Shown here in pieces: positions 7,625-15,822 of a stretch of DNA of 38,102 nucleotides. The position numbers and the translations under genes were made by a program. Position 1 is the stretch's first letter; each line of letters opens with the position of its first letter. The DNA comes from an uncultured Clostridia bacterium (GTDB lineage Bacteria > Bacillota > Clostridia > Christensenellales > Borkfalkiaceae): positions 1-38,102 of the forward strand of contig CANQPO010000014.1 in NCBI GenBank assembly GCA_947625695.1, read 5' to 3'. A model generated the notes under the pieces. It did not search any database. It saw only the letters and a program-made list of their open reading frames with translations, and had not been told where the DNA came from.

Positions 7625-8380
7625 ATGAAAAAGGCATTTTTACTCTACTACGATTATTTTGAACTCTTCAGCAGGCTTTCGCCCGAGGAGTGCGGCAAGG
7701 TGCTCATGGGGCTCTTTGCGCACGTGCGCGGCAAAAGGGCTCCCTCCTTCGACGGTGCGGCGGGCATGCTCTTTGCCATGATCAGCGCGCAAGCCGACCG
7801 CGACAGCAAACGCTATAAGGAGACCTGCAAACAGCGTGCCGAGGCGGGAAGGCTGGGCGGAATCGCTTCCGGAAAAGCGAGAAGAGCTTCTCATGAAGCA
7901 AACGAAGCAAACGAAGCTGATATAGAGAAAGAAATAAAAAAAGAAAAAGAAATAGAAAAAGAGATAAAAAGAGATACAGAGCGGGCGTCGTCGGCTGCGG
8001 CTGCGGCAAAACGGCGCGCATCCGCCGACCCCACCGAGGAGAGAGCTGCGCGGGAGCGGTTTTATTCCATTCGCCGCCAAAAGGCGGAGGACGGCGCGGA
8101 GCGCATTCACCAAAAGGCGATGCTCGACGAGGAGTTTGCCGAGGCAGAGCGGGAGATAAGGCGCACCGAACCCGCCCTTGCGAGGGCCGAAGTGCAGGGC
8201 GGGGACGTTTCTGCGCTCAATAAAGTATTATCCGCCGCGAGGAAGCGACGGACGCACGCGATGTTGCGTTTACACTTAACGGAGAGCGACTTGAAGCCCA
8301 AATATGCGTGTAAAAAGTGCTCGGACACGGGGTTTCTCCCCACCGGCCGCCCCTGCGACTGCTATCCCGACGACGGGTGA
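7625..8380 (+). CDS. DUF6291-like protein fused to DnaI/DnaC-type helicase-loader N-domain, no ATPase
   Basis: 251 residues. Residues 1-85 resemble DUF6291 proteins of phages and Clostridia (FLLYYDYFELFSRLSPEE, then DRDSKRYKETCKQRAEAGRLGG). A Lys/Glu linker (about 92-125) follows. Residues 135-251 match the N-terminal part of clostridial DnaC/DnaI-like helicase loaders: a charged coiled coil, then KPKYACKKCSDTGF with a zinc site C229, C232, C244, C246. The AAA+ ATPase that should follow is absent; the stop comes five residues after the last Cys, and repeats follow. The DnaI N-domain contacts the replicative helicase, so this may be a helicase or primosome adaptor. A LexA-like box over its promoter suggests damage induction. 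No ribosome site; probably leaderless. Confidence 0.75.
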   Translation: MKKAFLLYYDYFELFSRLSPEECGKVLMGLFAHVRGKRAPSFDGAAGMLFAMISAQADRDSKRYKETCKQRAEAGRLGGIASGKARRASHEANEANEADIEKEIKKEKEIEKEIKRDTERASSAAAAAKRRASADPTEERAARERFYSIRRQKAEDGAERIHQKAMLDEEFAEAEREIRRTEPALARAEVQGGDVSALNKVLSAARKRRTHAMLRLHLTESDLKPKYACKKCSDTGFLPTGRPCDCYPDDG

Positions 8381-9083
8381 GGAAGGCACCTCCTTCGGAG
8401 GGGGCATATCAGCAAAACCCCCACCACCCGCTGACGCGGGAGTCTCCCCCTTAGAAAGGGGTAGGCCTAAGCAAAACCCCCTCCATTGGGGGGACAAAGG
8501 GGGTGGGCAAACATTCTAAATCACGTCAATCCGAGCCGCAACTCCCGTGCGTCATTCTGCCCCGCCCGCACGTTCTATGTTGTCGAAGGGCGGCACGAGG
8601 AGCCTGCGACGAAATAGCGAAGCGAGACTGAGGGGTTAAAACCCTTTCCCCCGCTTCGCGGGTACTTTCCCTAAAAGGGACAGCAAGGGAGAACAGCATT
8701 CTTAAATGTCATTTCGAGCCGCCGAGGGACGAGGCGTGTCGAGAAATCTCTACCGCATTATAAAATCACGTCATGTTGAGCGAAGTCGAAACATGTCCTT
8801 GTTTATAATGCGGACACCCTTCGACAGGCTCAGGGTGACGTGATTAGAACAATGTGAGATTTCTCCACGCGCCGCATAGCGGCTTGGTCGAAATGACAAT
8901 AGAGCACGCCCACCCCCTACCCCCTCCTCAGGAGTGGGCATACACTTGGCTCCCCTGCAAGGGGAGCTGTCGAGCGAAGCGAGACTGAGGGGTTCTCCGA
9001 GAGCCTTGTAGAAACCCTTTCCCCCTCACTGCGTTCGGGTACTTTCCCTAAAAGGGACAGCAAGGGGAAACACCCCCCCTCTC
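8381..9083. repeat. Intergenic repeat cluster between the 7625 gene and cadA
   Basis: B-repeats (8385-8515), a P-repeat remnant with nested module (8520-8612), an S-repeat (8615-8690), two P-repeats back to back (8705-8900), and another S-repeat (8935-9065). No gene; short frames are repeat-derived. Confidence 0.85.
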
Positions 9084-11132
9084 CTACAAACTTCTATGCA
9101 TGCGCAGGCTGTTCAAAACGGCGAGGAGCATGACGCCGACGTCGCCGAAAACCGCCGCCCAGATGGGGAGCGCAAACAAGCCCGTCGCCGTCGCCGCCAC
9201 CGAGACCGCCATCAGCGCGACCTTCACCGCGATAGAAAACACGATGTTCTCCTTGACGATCTTCCCCGTCTTTTTGGCCCCCTTCACCGCCTTGGGCAGC
9301 GCGGAGAGGGAGTCGCTCGCCAGCACAAAGTCGCTTGCCTCGATGGCCGCGTCGCTGCCGAGTCCCCCCATCGCCACCGAGACGTCGCTCACCGCCATCA
9401 CGGGGGTGTCGTTGATCCCGTCGCCCACGTACAGGAGCTTCCCCCGCTCCTTCAGCTTTTGGGCGTACACCGGTTTCTCCTCGGGTAGGAGCCCCGCGTG
9501 GATCTCCTCGAGCGGGAGTTCCTTTAACAGCCCCTCCGCCCGCTCCTTGGCGTCCCCCGTGAGCACCGCGCGGTAGCCGATCCCCACGCTTTGCAGAGCT
9601 TCAAGCGCCCCCTTCGCCTCGGGACGGACGTTGTCCTCGATCTCCACGTAGCCGAGGAGTTTGCCTTCCTCCGCCACATACATGACGGAAGCGAGGCTTT
9701 TCACGGGCTCTGCCGCGATCCCCCGCGACTGCATGAGGCGCAAACTCCCCACGAGCACCTTTTTCCCTCCGACCGTTGCCGCAAGCCCCATGCCCGCGAT
9801 CTCCTCCGCGTTTTGGGCGGAAAAGGGGGTCTCTACCCCCGCAAAGGCCTGCGCCAAGGGGTGGGAGGAATTCTTCTCCACCGCCGCCGCGAGCAGGAGC
9901 GCCCGCTCCCCGCCCGTGACCTTGGAAACGGAGAACCTGCCCTCCGTGAGCGTACCCGTCTTGTCGAACACGGCGACCTGCACCTTGGAGAGCTCGTCGA
10001 GGTAGACGGCGCCCTTGGTCAGCACCCCGCAGCGGGCGAGCGTTCCCACCCCCGAAAAGTAGGTGAGGGGCACCGAAATGATGAGGGCGCACGGGCAGGA
10101 GATGACCAAAAATTCGATGGCGGGCACCAGCCACGTGGTAAAGTTGAAATTCTGGAAGAGGGGCGGCACCACCGCGATGAGCACTGCAAGCAGCACCACC
10201 ACGGGGGTGTAGATGCGGGAGAACTTGGTGATGAACTTTTCGGGCTTCGCCTTTTTGGCGGTGGAATTTTCCACCATGTCGAGGATCTTCGCAACGGCGG
10301 ACTCGGAGGCGGGACGAAGGACTTTTGCCTTGACCGCGCTCCCCGCGTTGACGCACCCCGCCAAGAGTTCGTCGCCCTCCTTTACCTCTTTGAGGTAGGC
10401 CTCGCCCGTGAGCGACTTGGTGTCGAGAGAGGTTTCCCCCTCGAGCAGAACACAGTCGGCGGGCGTCTTGTCCCCCTTGCGAAGGAGCACGACGTCCCCC
10501 TCCTTCAGCTCGTCCGCGTCCACCTCGCGCGTATTTTCGCCTTCTGCGAGAATGGCGGTGTCGCTCTTGAGGGCCATGAGCTTTGCAATCGCCCCGCGGG
10601 AGGAGCCCACGGCGATGTTCTGGAGGAGTTCGCCGATCTGATAGAGAAGCATGACGGCCGCGCCCTCCAAGGGCTCCATGATGGCAAACGCGCCGACGGA
10701 GGCGAGGGTCATGAGGAAGTTTTCGTCTAAAAGAGTGGAAAGGCCGCGGAAGTGGAGCACATTCCACAGTACCTGCCAGCCCGCCGAAAGCGCGCTTGCG
10801 AGGAAGAGGGAAAAGACGAGCCACTCGTTAAAGCCGAGCAGTTGAAGGACGAGCGCGGGCACAAAGAAGGCCGCGGAAAGGGCGATGGAGATGATTTCTT
10901 TGAGGTGACGCTCCTTTTTGGGGACGCCGCCGTCGAGTTCCACCTCCTCGAAGTGGGTGATGGAATAGATCGCCTTTTCGAGGGCCTCGTCGCTCTCATA
11001 CTCGAGACTGACACGCTGGTTGATGAAATCGGCGACGGCATTCGAAACGCCGTCTATGGCGTTGAGCTCTTCGCTGAGTTCGGCCGCGCACGCCGCGCAG
11101 TCCAGATTTCTGATTTTGATGACCTTTTGCAT
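9084..11132 (-). CDS. cadA: Heavy-metal P1B-type ATPase (Zn/Cd/Pb exporter type)
   Basis: ATP-driven export of soft divalent metals across the membrane. 682 residues. Seen in order: HMA domain with LDCAAC (metal Cys 12 and 15), membrane hairpins, actuator TGE (SLTGEAYLKEV), CPC in membrane helix 6 (ISCPCALIISVP), DKTGTLTEG phosphorylation site, SSHP, TGDAKERAEGLL, GDGINDTPVMAVSDVSVAMG, and a final helix with FGDVGVMLLAVLNSLR. CPC plus the late Asp-x-Gly places it in the P1B-2 (Zn/Cd/Pb) group. ATG at 11130 is preferred because GGAG lies 8 nt upstream; an in-frame ATG 12 nt earlier has no ribosome site. The ArsR/SmtB gene is upstream, separated by repeats. Confidence 0.95.
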   Translation of the reverse strand: MQKVIKIRNLDCAACAAELSEELNAIDGVSNAVADFINQRVSLEYESDEALEKAIYSITHFEEVELDGGVPKKERHLKEIISIALSAAFFVPALVLQLLGFNEWLVFSLFLASALSAGWQVLWNVLHFRGLSTLLDENFLMTLASVGAFAIMEPLEGAAVMLLYQIGELLQNIAVGSSRGAIAKLMALKSDTAILAEGENTREVDADELKEGDVVLLRKGDKTPADCVLLEGETSLDTKSLTGEAYLKEVKEGDELLAGCVNAGSAVKAKVLRPASESAVAKILDMVENSTAKKAKPEKFITKFSRIYTPVVVLLAVLIAVVPPLFQNFNFTTWLVPAIEFLVISCPCALIISVPLTYFSGVGTLARCGVLTKGAVYLDELSKVQVAVFDKTGTLTEGRFSVSKVTGGERALLLAAAVEKNSSHPLAQAFAGVETPFSAQNAEEIAGMGLAATVGGKKVLVGSLRLMQSRGIAAEPVKSLASVMYVAEEGKLLGYVEIEDNVRPEAKGALEALQSVGIGYRAVLTGDAKERAEGLLKELPLEEIHAGLLPEEKPVYAQKLKERGKLLYVGDGINDTPVMAVSDVSVAMGGLGSDAAIEASDFVLASDSLSALPKAVKGAKKTGKIVKENIVFSIAVKVALMAVSVAATATGLFALPIWAAVFGDVGVMLLAVLNSLRMHRSL

Positions 11133-11174
11133 ATTACTCTCCATGTTGGGATTGGTTGTTTTTTCGACCCGCGT

Positions 11175-11400
11175 TCTTAATTATGTCATTTCGAGTGGAG
11201 CGAAGCGGAATCGAGAAATCTCGCCTTATTATAATGTGGTAGAGATGTCTCCACTTCGCTCGACATGACATTGCTCTCTCTATTGTCATTTCGAGTGGAG
11301 CGAAGCGGAATCGAGAAATCTCGCCTTATTATAATGCGGACACCCTTCGACTACGCTCAGGGTGACGTGAATTTAGAGTATCGCCCATCCCCTTAGTCCC
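11175..11400. repeat. Two adjacent P-repeats upstream of cadA
   Basis: Near-identical palindromes at about 11185-11272 and 11284-11370, each GTCATTTCGAGTGG...TCGACATGAC-like, followed by a B-repeat remnant. They lie between arsR and cadA. Confidence 0.8.
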
Positions 11401-11401
11401 C

Positions 11402-11660
11402 CCTATGAAACGAACGAGAGGACCAACGAAATTAAACCGCCCGCGCCCATTTCCTCACGGCGTTTATTTTCGACAGACACCCCTTCCGTCTCCTTTGGAG
11501 ACACCCGTCTCATGCGGGTAGAGACCCGCATTCGGTCACCGTTCGCGCCTCCGATGCGCTCACTCATGTCGCATTGCGCCAACGGTTATCAACCGTTGGC
11601 AGAATGCAATGCTCCACCTCAAGGGGTGGGCAAGGGGGGAGGGAGAAAATAAACGCGTGA
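11402..11660 (-). repeat. V-element copy with another repeat in its hairpin loop, abutting arsR
   Basis: Core TGAAACGAACGAGAGGACCAA (plus strand from 11405) to TTTCCTCACG, then stem arm GGCGTTTATTTT (about 11460-11471). The partner arm AAAATAAACGC is at about 11646-11656, just after the arsR stop. The 170 bp between them is a different repeat, with ACACCCCTTCC and a CCAACGG..CCGTTGG hairpin near 11579-11606. The outer part of the element (the two small hairpins) is missing on the left. Confidence 0.65.
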
Positions 11661-11663
11661 ACT

Positions 11664-12014
11664 TCATATCTTGCATTTCACATGGGTGCAGACGAGTTCG
11701 AGGACGGCGAGGACGTGCTCGTCCGCCAACGAATAGACCACGTTCTGCCCGTCCCGCCGCGCCTTGATCATGTGCGCCTCCCTCAGCATCCGCAGCTGGT
11801 GGGAGACCGCGCTCTGCGTCCCCCCCACCGCCTCGACGACGTGGTAGACGCACATCTCCCCCTGCCTCAGCGCAAACAAAATTTTCAGCCGGCTCGGCTC
11901 GGACACCGCCTTGAACACCGCGGCGACCCGCCCGACGTCCTCCTCCTGAGGCATGTTCGCCTTTGCCGCCTCCGCCGCCATGTGATGAAGCTGTTCATGA
12001 TCGCATGTGTGCAT
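11664..12014 (-). CDS. ArsR/SmtB-family metal-sensing repressor
   Basis: 116-residue winged-helix repressor that leaves DNA when it binds Zn2+/Cd2+. Seen: N-terminal CDHEQLHH, EMCVYHV on the helix that carries CadC Cys58, the recognition helix TQSAVSHQLRMLREA, wing ARRDGQNVVYSL, and C-terminal DEH-N10-H-x-x-C. The last matches the SmtB/CzrA alpha-5 site (Asp, His, His, His) in spacing, with Cys for the final His. Both a CadC-like and a CzrA-like site may therefore exist. The chosen ATG follows GAGAGGAGC; the longer frame lies over the operator. Likely regulates itself and the cadA-type ATPase downstream. Confidence 0.93.
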   Translation of the reverse strand: MHTCDHEQLHHMAAEAAKANMPQEEDVGRVAAVFKAVSEPSRLKILFALRQGEMCVYHVVEAVGGTQSAVSHQLRMLREAHMIKARRDGQNVVYSLADEHVLAVLELVCTHVKCKI

Positions 12015-12063
12015 GCTCCTCTCCCCTCCCGCGCCGCCTTTCTCGCATTGCGGGATAATATCA

Positions 12064-12087
12064 ATATATGAATAACTGTTCATATAT
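12064..12087. promoter_or_regulatory. ArsR/SmtB-type operator
   Basis: ATATATGAA-N6-TTCATATAT, a perfect 9+9 inverted repeat with ACAG/CTGT-like centre, the shape of known SmtB/CzrA/CadC operators (TGAACA..TTCA with AT flanks). It lies 50 nt upstream of the repressor start codon. Confidence 0.8.
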
Positions 12088-12130
12088 TACCACAAAGAAA
12101 AGACGCCGTCAAGCGTTTTTCGGAAAATTT

Positions 12131-12922
12131 TTATAATTTTTTGGGGCTCGTAAACGATTTTCCGCTCAAATAGCCGAGTTTGCCCGCCCCGAAATGCAGG
12201 GTGAGCTCCTTTGCAAGCAGTTGTTGCCGCGTTAAGTGCGCCCGCGCGTTGAAGGCAGAACTCCCGTACTTTTCGTCCCCCGCGACGGGGTGGCCAAGGT
12301 AAGCCATGTGCGCGCGGATCTGGTGAGTCTTGCCCGTGTGCAGAATGACTTTGACGAGGGTGCACTCGCCGCGCTCCTCCAAGACTTCGTACTCGGTGGT
12401 GATGGGCACGCCGCGCTCCCCCACCTTCACCGTGGCCGTGCGCCCGTTTTTGGTCAAATTTGCGCGCTCCACCGCATGGGGCTTCGGCATTTTGCCGAGC
12501 ACGAGCGCCCAATATACCTTTTCCGCCCGCTTCTCTTTGAACGCCGAGAGCAGCTCCTCTTCGGCCCCCGCGTTCTTTGCGAGGATCATCACCCCCGCCG
12601 TGTTGCGGTCGAGCCTGTGCACCCCCAAACAGCCCGTCTCCTCAAAGACGGCCTCCGAGTTGACGCCGCTCTCCTTGTCGAGCACGAGCACGTTCTCATC
12701 CTCATAGAGGACGGAATAAGCGGACTTATTCTCCTCCGCGGGGGTCATGTAGTAGCAGACCTCGTCGCCCGCGTGCAAAAGCACATTCTCCCCCGTTTTC
12801 ACGCCGTTGACTTTGATATCTTTCTCCTTGAGAAGGCGGCGGAAGCAGAAGGATGCCTGCGCGCAGACGCTATCGGTGAAGTTTTTGAGAGAGCAACTTT
12901 CGCTTACGGTGAATTTTTTCAT
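12131..12922 (-). CDS. RluA/RluD-family pseudouridine synthase with S4-like N-domain
   Basis: 263 residues; isomerises specific uridines in rRNA to pseudouridine. N-terminal S4-like RNA-binding part (about 10-60: RRLLKEKDIKVNG, LHAGDEV), then the catalytic domain with GVHRLDRNTAGVMILAK (catalytic Asp in HRLDR, about residue 104), KVYWALVLG, ILHTGKTHQIRAHMAYLGHPVAGDEKYG. Which rRNA site it modifies cannot be told from sequence. Its start lies 53 nt inside the 3' end of feoB in another frame, with only a weak GAAAG before ATG, so it is probably read by coupling from feoB. A second RluA paralogue is at 18421-19143. Confidence 0.93.
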   Translation of the reverse strand: MKKFTVSESCSLKNFTDSVCAQASFCFRRLLKEKDIKVNGVKTGENVLLHAGDEVCYYMTPAEENKSAYSVLYEDENVLVLDKESGVNSEAVFEETGCLGVHRLDRNTAGVMILAKNAGAEEELLSAFKEKRAEKVYWALVLGKMPKPHAVERANLTKNGRTATVKVGERGVPITTEYEVLEERGECTLVKVILHTGKTHQIRAHMAYLGHPVAGDEKYGSSAFNARAHLTRQQLLAKELTLHFGAGKLGYLSGKSFTSPKKL

Positions 12923-14750
12923 GATCTTTCAAGAGGAACAGAGCAATGATAGGCGGGAGCGCGACGAGGGCGTACCCCCACCCGCCCGTCAGAAGGAAGT
13001 AGGTGAGATAGCTCATGAGAAGGGCGGTGACCGTCTGCACGAGGGCAAAGAGGAGGGCGCGGCCCCAACCGAGCTCCTTTGCGGTTGCCGCAATCGCCGA
13101 CACGCAGGGCGAACAGCAGAGCAGAAAGACGGCGAAGGCAAACGCGCTCTGCGCCGAGTAGGGAAAGCCGCCGTAAAAGAGCTGCAACGCCCCCGCCACG
13201 TTCTCCTTTGCAATCAGCCCCGAGAGGGCGGCGTAGGCGATCTTCCAATCGTTCATGCCCACGGGCGCAAACAGGAATTTGAGCCCCCCGCAGAGATGGG
13301 CGAGCATGCTCTCCTCCACCGCGCAGTATTCCCACTTCCAGCTAAAGGAAGAGAGCAGCCACGAGAAGAGGAAGAAGGCGAGAATGACCGTACCCAACTT
13401 TATTATAAACTGTTTGAGCTGAAAATACAAGGATTTTGCGACAAATGCGGGGCGGGGAATTTGCAGGGGCGGGAGCTCGAGCACGAACGGCGGGGCCTCC
13501 CGTTTGAGAAGAAGGGCGGCAACAAGCGAGAACCCCACGCCGAGGGCGTAGAGAAGGACGGCCGCCACAAACGGGTTTTCGAAAAAGGCGGAGGCGAGGG
13601 TCAGAAAGACGGGCAGTTTTGCGCTGCAGGGCAGGTACGGAAGGCATAAAATGACCCGCTTTTGCACCTTTTTGTCGTCTAAGCCGCGCGTGGTTAAAAT
13701 GGCGGCCGCCGTGCACCCGAACCCCATGAGCAGGGAAAACACCGCCCGCCCGCTCAGGCCTATCTTGCTCAACATGCCGTCGGTGAGGAGGGCGAGACGG
13801 GCGAGAAAGCCGCTCTCCTCCATGAGAATGAGCCCGAAAAAGAGCAAAAAGATCTGCGGCAGAAAGCAGAGCACCGCCCCCACTCCCCCCAAAATGCCGT
13901 CCGCAACAAAGCCGCGCAGCACGGGCGAGGAGATGGTTTGCGCTTTCTCCGCGAGCGTTACGGTGAAGAAATTTTCGATGGCGGTTTTGAGGACGTCCCC
14001 CAAAAGATTGGGCGCGAAGGTGACCCAAAAGAGAAGCAAAAGCAGCCCCAAAAAGAGGGGCAGAGCGAAGCGGCCGTCGGTGAGAAGGCGGTCGGCGCGG
14101 GAGAGCTCTTCGCTCTGCGGGCGGTAAATTTTGGCGGGGAGCTCGGTGATTTTGAACTCCCCTCCCCCCTTTCCTTCCTCGGCGAGGCGAAAGACGCTCG
14201 CTTTGAGGTCGCGCTTTTTCATTCCCTCCGAGGAGAGGACTTCCATTCCCAAATAGCGGGAGAGGGCGGGAAGGTCGAGAAAGCCCCCCGCGCGCTCGAA
14301 TTGCCGCCGCTTGGTGAGAACGAGGGCGCACTTCCGTCCCTTTCCGAGACGCTCCACAAGGGGCAGGGTGCGGGGGAGTTGGGCGCATTCGCTCACAAAG
14401 AGCAAAAACGCCTCCCCGTGAGCGGCGATGTACTCTGCCGAGCGCTTTTCCTCCATGCTCATTGCGTCGGGGGAGTAAATGCCGGGAAGGTCGGTGAAGA
14501 AGAGCTCCTTTCCGCCAAAGACGGCCGTGCGAGAGAGTTCCCCCACCGTGACGCCGTGCCAATTCCCCACCTTGGCGTTGCCCCCCGTGAGCGCGTTGAA
14601 GAGGGTGCTCTTGCCCGCGTTCGGGTTGCCGACGAGAAGGACTTCGGTCTGTGCGCTATTTTTCGTGGAGATTTTTTTCGTGAAACTTTTGGCCGCGGAG
14701 CTTTTGGCGGTTGAACTTTTGCCCGTTAAACTTTTTTGACGCCCACGCAT
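12870..14750 (-). CDS. feoB: Ferrous iron transporter FeoB with degenerate G4 motif
   Basis: Inner-membrane Fe2+ importer, 626 residues. A Lys/Ser-rich tail (about 5-33) precedes the G domain: G1 GNPNAGKST (about 41-49), G2 region NWHGVTV, G3 DLPG. The G4 position, normally NxxD, reads LTKRRQF, so the guanine-specifying Asn and Asp are both replaced. The membrane part has the gate motifs GFGCTAAAILTTR (usually GFGCNVPAIMATR) and CSAKLPVF, and the second half SGLIAKENVAGAL and CSPCVSAIAA. Start follows AAGGAGGT by 6 nt and overlaps feoA by 25 nt. The substitutions in G4 and the first gate are real in the sequence; whether transport is altered is unknown. Confidence 0.93.
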   Translation of the reverse strand: MRGRQKSLTGKSSTAKSSAAKSFTKKISTKNSAQTEVLLVGNPNAGKSTLFNALTGGNAKVGNWHGVTVGELSRTAVFGGKELFFTDLPGIYSPDAMSMEEKRSAEYIAAHGEAFLLFVSECAQLPRTLPLVERLGKGRKCALVLTKRRQFERAGGFLDLPALSRYLGMEVLSSEGMKKRDLKASVFRLAEEGKGGGEFKITELPAKIYRPQSEELSRADRLLTDGRFALPLFLGLLLLLFWVTFAPNLLGDVLKTAIENFFTVTLAEKAQTISSPVLRGFVADGILGGVGAVLCFLPQIFLLFFGLILMEESGFLARLALLTDGMLSKIGLSGRAVFSLLMGFGCTAAAILTTRGLDDKKVQKRVILCLPYLPCSAKLPVFLTLASAFFENPFVAAVLLYALGVGFSLVAALLLKREAPPFVLELPPLQIPRPAFVAKSLYFQLKQFIIKLGTVILAFFLFSWLLSSFSWKWEYCAVEESMLAHLCGGLKFLFAPVGMNDWKIAYAALSGLIAKENVAGALQLFYGGFPYSAQSAFAFAVFLLCCSPCVSAIAATAKELGWGRALLFALVQTVTALLMSYLTYFLLTGGWGYALVALPPIIALFLLKDHEKIHRKRKLLSQKLHR

Positions 14751-14950
14751 GAAGCGACCTCCTTCGAGAGCGCCACGCGGCTTCCCACCGCCTGCACGAG
14801 ATAGGTTTTTTTAAAGAAGGAGACTTTGAGCACGCGCACCACCCCGCCCGAGCGGATGTTGAGGGTGCGGAGGCGTTCTTTGAGGGCGGGAGAGAGCTCC
14901 ACGGAGGTGACGACCCCCCTCTCCCCCCGCTTGAGGTCGGTAATGTTCAT
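14726..14950 (-). CDS. feoA: FeoA SH3-like accessory protein
   Basis: 74 residues, the normal size for cytoplasmic FeoA, an SH3-like beta-barrel that works with FeoB. Seen: ITDLKRGERGVVTSVE at the start, RLRTLNIRSGGVVRVLK in the middle, and VGSRVALSKEVASCVGV at the end, each matching FeoA blocks. First gene of feoA-feoB-rluA; overlaps feoB by 25 nt. No clear ribosome site precedes its ATG. Confidence 0.92.
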   Translation of the reverse strand: MNITDLKRGERGVVTSVELSPALKERLRTLNIRSGGVVRVLKVSFFKKTYLVQAVGSRVALSKEVASCVGVKKV

Positions 14951-14989
14951 ACCATAAAAAATGCGCGCGGACAGGGTTTTATGACTGTT

Positions 14990-15180
14990 GAGGGGGGAGA
15001 GAGAAGCTGTCCCCCGCGTAGCGGGGGAAAGTGGCGAACATAGTGAGCCGAAAGGGGGCTCCGTATTTTTACCCCCACCTGTCTCACTACGTGAGCCACC
15101 CGCCCCACACGTGGGGGCAGGTCATAATAAGGTGCCCCCCTCCCCTACCCCTCCCCCGCTGCGCGGGGGAGGGCAATAAA
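14990..15180. repeat. Intergenic repeats upstream of feoA
   Basis: An S-repeat (CCCCCGCGTAGCGGGGGA near 15008) with a GTGAGC palindrome region, CCACACGTGG near 15104, and a CCTCCCCCGCTGCGCGGGGGAGG hairpin near 15150-15173. No gene. Confidence 0.8.
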
Positions 15181-15182
15181 AG

Positions 15183-15204
15183 GAAAAAGCGCCGAAGCGG
15201 CGCT
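15183..15204 (-). terminator. Intrinsic terminator of the DUF378 gene
   Basis: Minus strand: AGCGCCG CTT CGGCGCT followed by TTTT (stem 15188-15204). It lies 19 nt after the DUF378 stop codon. Confidence 0.75.
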
Positions 15205-15222
15205 CTCCCGAAATAGCGTTTT

Positions 15223-15465
15223 TTACGAATGTTCTTTGCGCACTTCTCTGTTGCCCATCAGCTTGAGCGCACCGCTCGTGATGATGGGAGAGATGATCAG
15301 CCAGATCGCCGCGACCGCAATGAGCGAATACACAACAATGGCGCCGACCGTGCGCGGACCCGTGAAGATGGCGGATACCAGATTGAAATTGAAAATGCCG
15401 TAGAGCCCCCAATTCAACGCGCCCGTGAGTACGAGAATATAAGAAATGAGATTTGCAATAACCAT
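15223..15465 (-). CDS. Small DUF378-family membrane protein
   Basis: 80 residues with two hydrophobic helices (about 4-27 and 40-62) and a charged tail. The LTGALNWGLYGIFNFNLV block is the hallmark of DUF378 (YuzA-like), a family of unknown function in Firmicutes membranes. GGAGG lies 7 nt before the chosen ATG; the longer frame upstream runs through repeats. Its own terminator follows. Monocistronic by appearance. Confidence 0.88.
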   Translation of the reverse strand: MVIANLISYILVLTGALNWGLYGIFNFNLVSAIFTGPRTVGAIVVYSLIAVAAIWLIISPIITSGALKLMGNREVRKEHS

Positions 15466-15514
15466 TCTTTGCCTCCTATCCGCAGTTTGCACGGCTTTGA
15501 AAGTTTTATGCATG

Positions 15515-15780
15515 GAGAAAGGACACCACCCCCCTACCCCCCTCCTAAGGAGGGGGCGTGTAGTCGGAACCCTCGCGTAAGGAGGGGGCGAGAAAGCCTT
15601 GCCCACCCCTTGAGGGGTGGGTGGCACGAGCCTGCGAGTGACGGAAGGGGTGTTGCGTAATTAAGAATGACACCCCCTCAGTCACCTGCGGTGACAGCTC
15701 CCCCTCAAGGGGCAGCCAAGAAAATAAGGTACCCCCTCCCCTACCCCTCCCCCGCTTATGCGGGGGAGGGCATATAAAAA
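15515..15780. repeat. Intergenic repeats between DUF378 gene and surface-protein gene
   Basis: B-repeats near 15520-15590, a CACCCCTTGAGGGGTG hairpin near 15603-15620, an S-repeat (15668-15720) and a GC hairpin (CCCTCCCCCGC..GGGGGAGGG, about 15743-15768). No gene. Confidence 0.85.
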
Positions 15781-15805
15781 TAACCCCCTCCGTGGGGGAG
15801 GGGGT
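15776..15805 (-). terminator. Probable terminator of the surface-protein gene
   Basis: Minus strand: ACCCCCTCC, 5-nt loop, GGAGGGGGT (15783-15805), then TTATTTTTATA. It starts 18 nt after the stop codon. It resembles a B-repeat that has been taken over as terminator. Confidence 0.55.
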
Positions 15806-15822
15806 CCATTATCTGTTAAACT

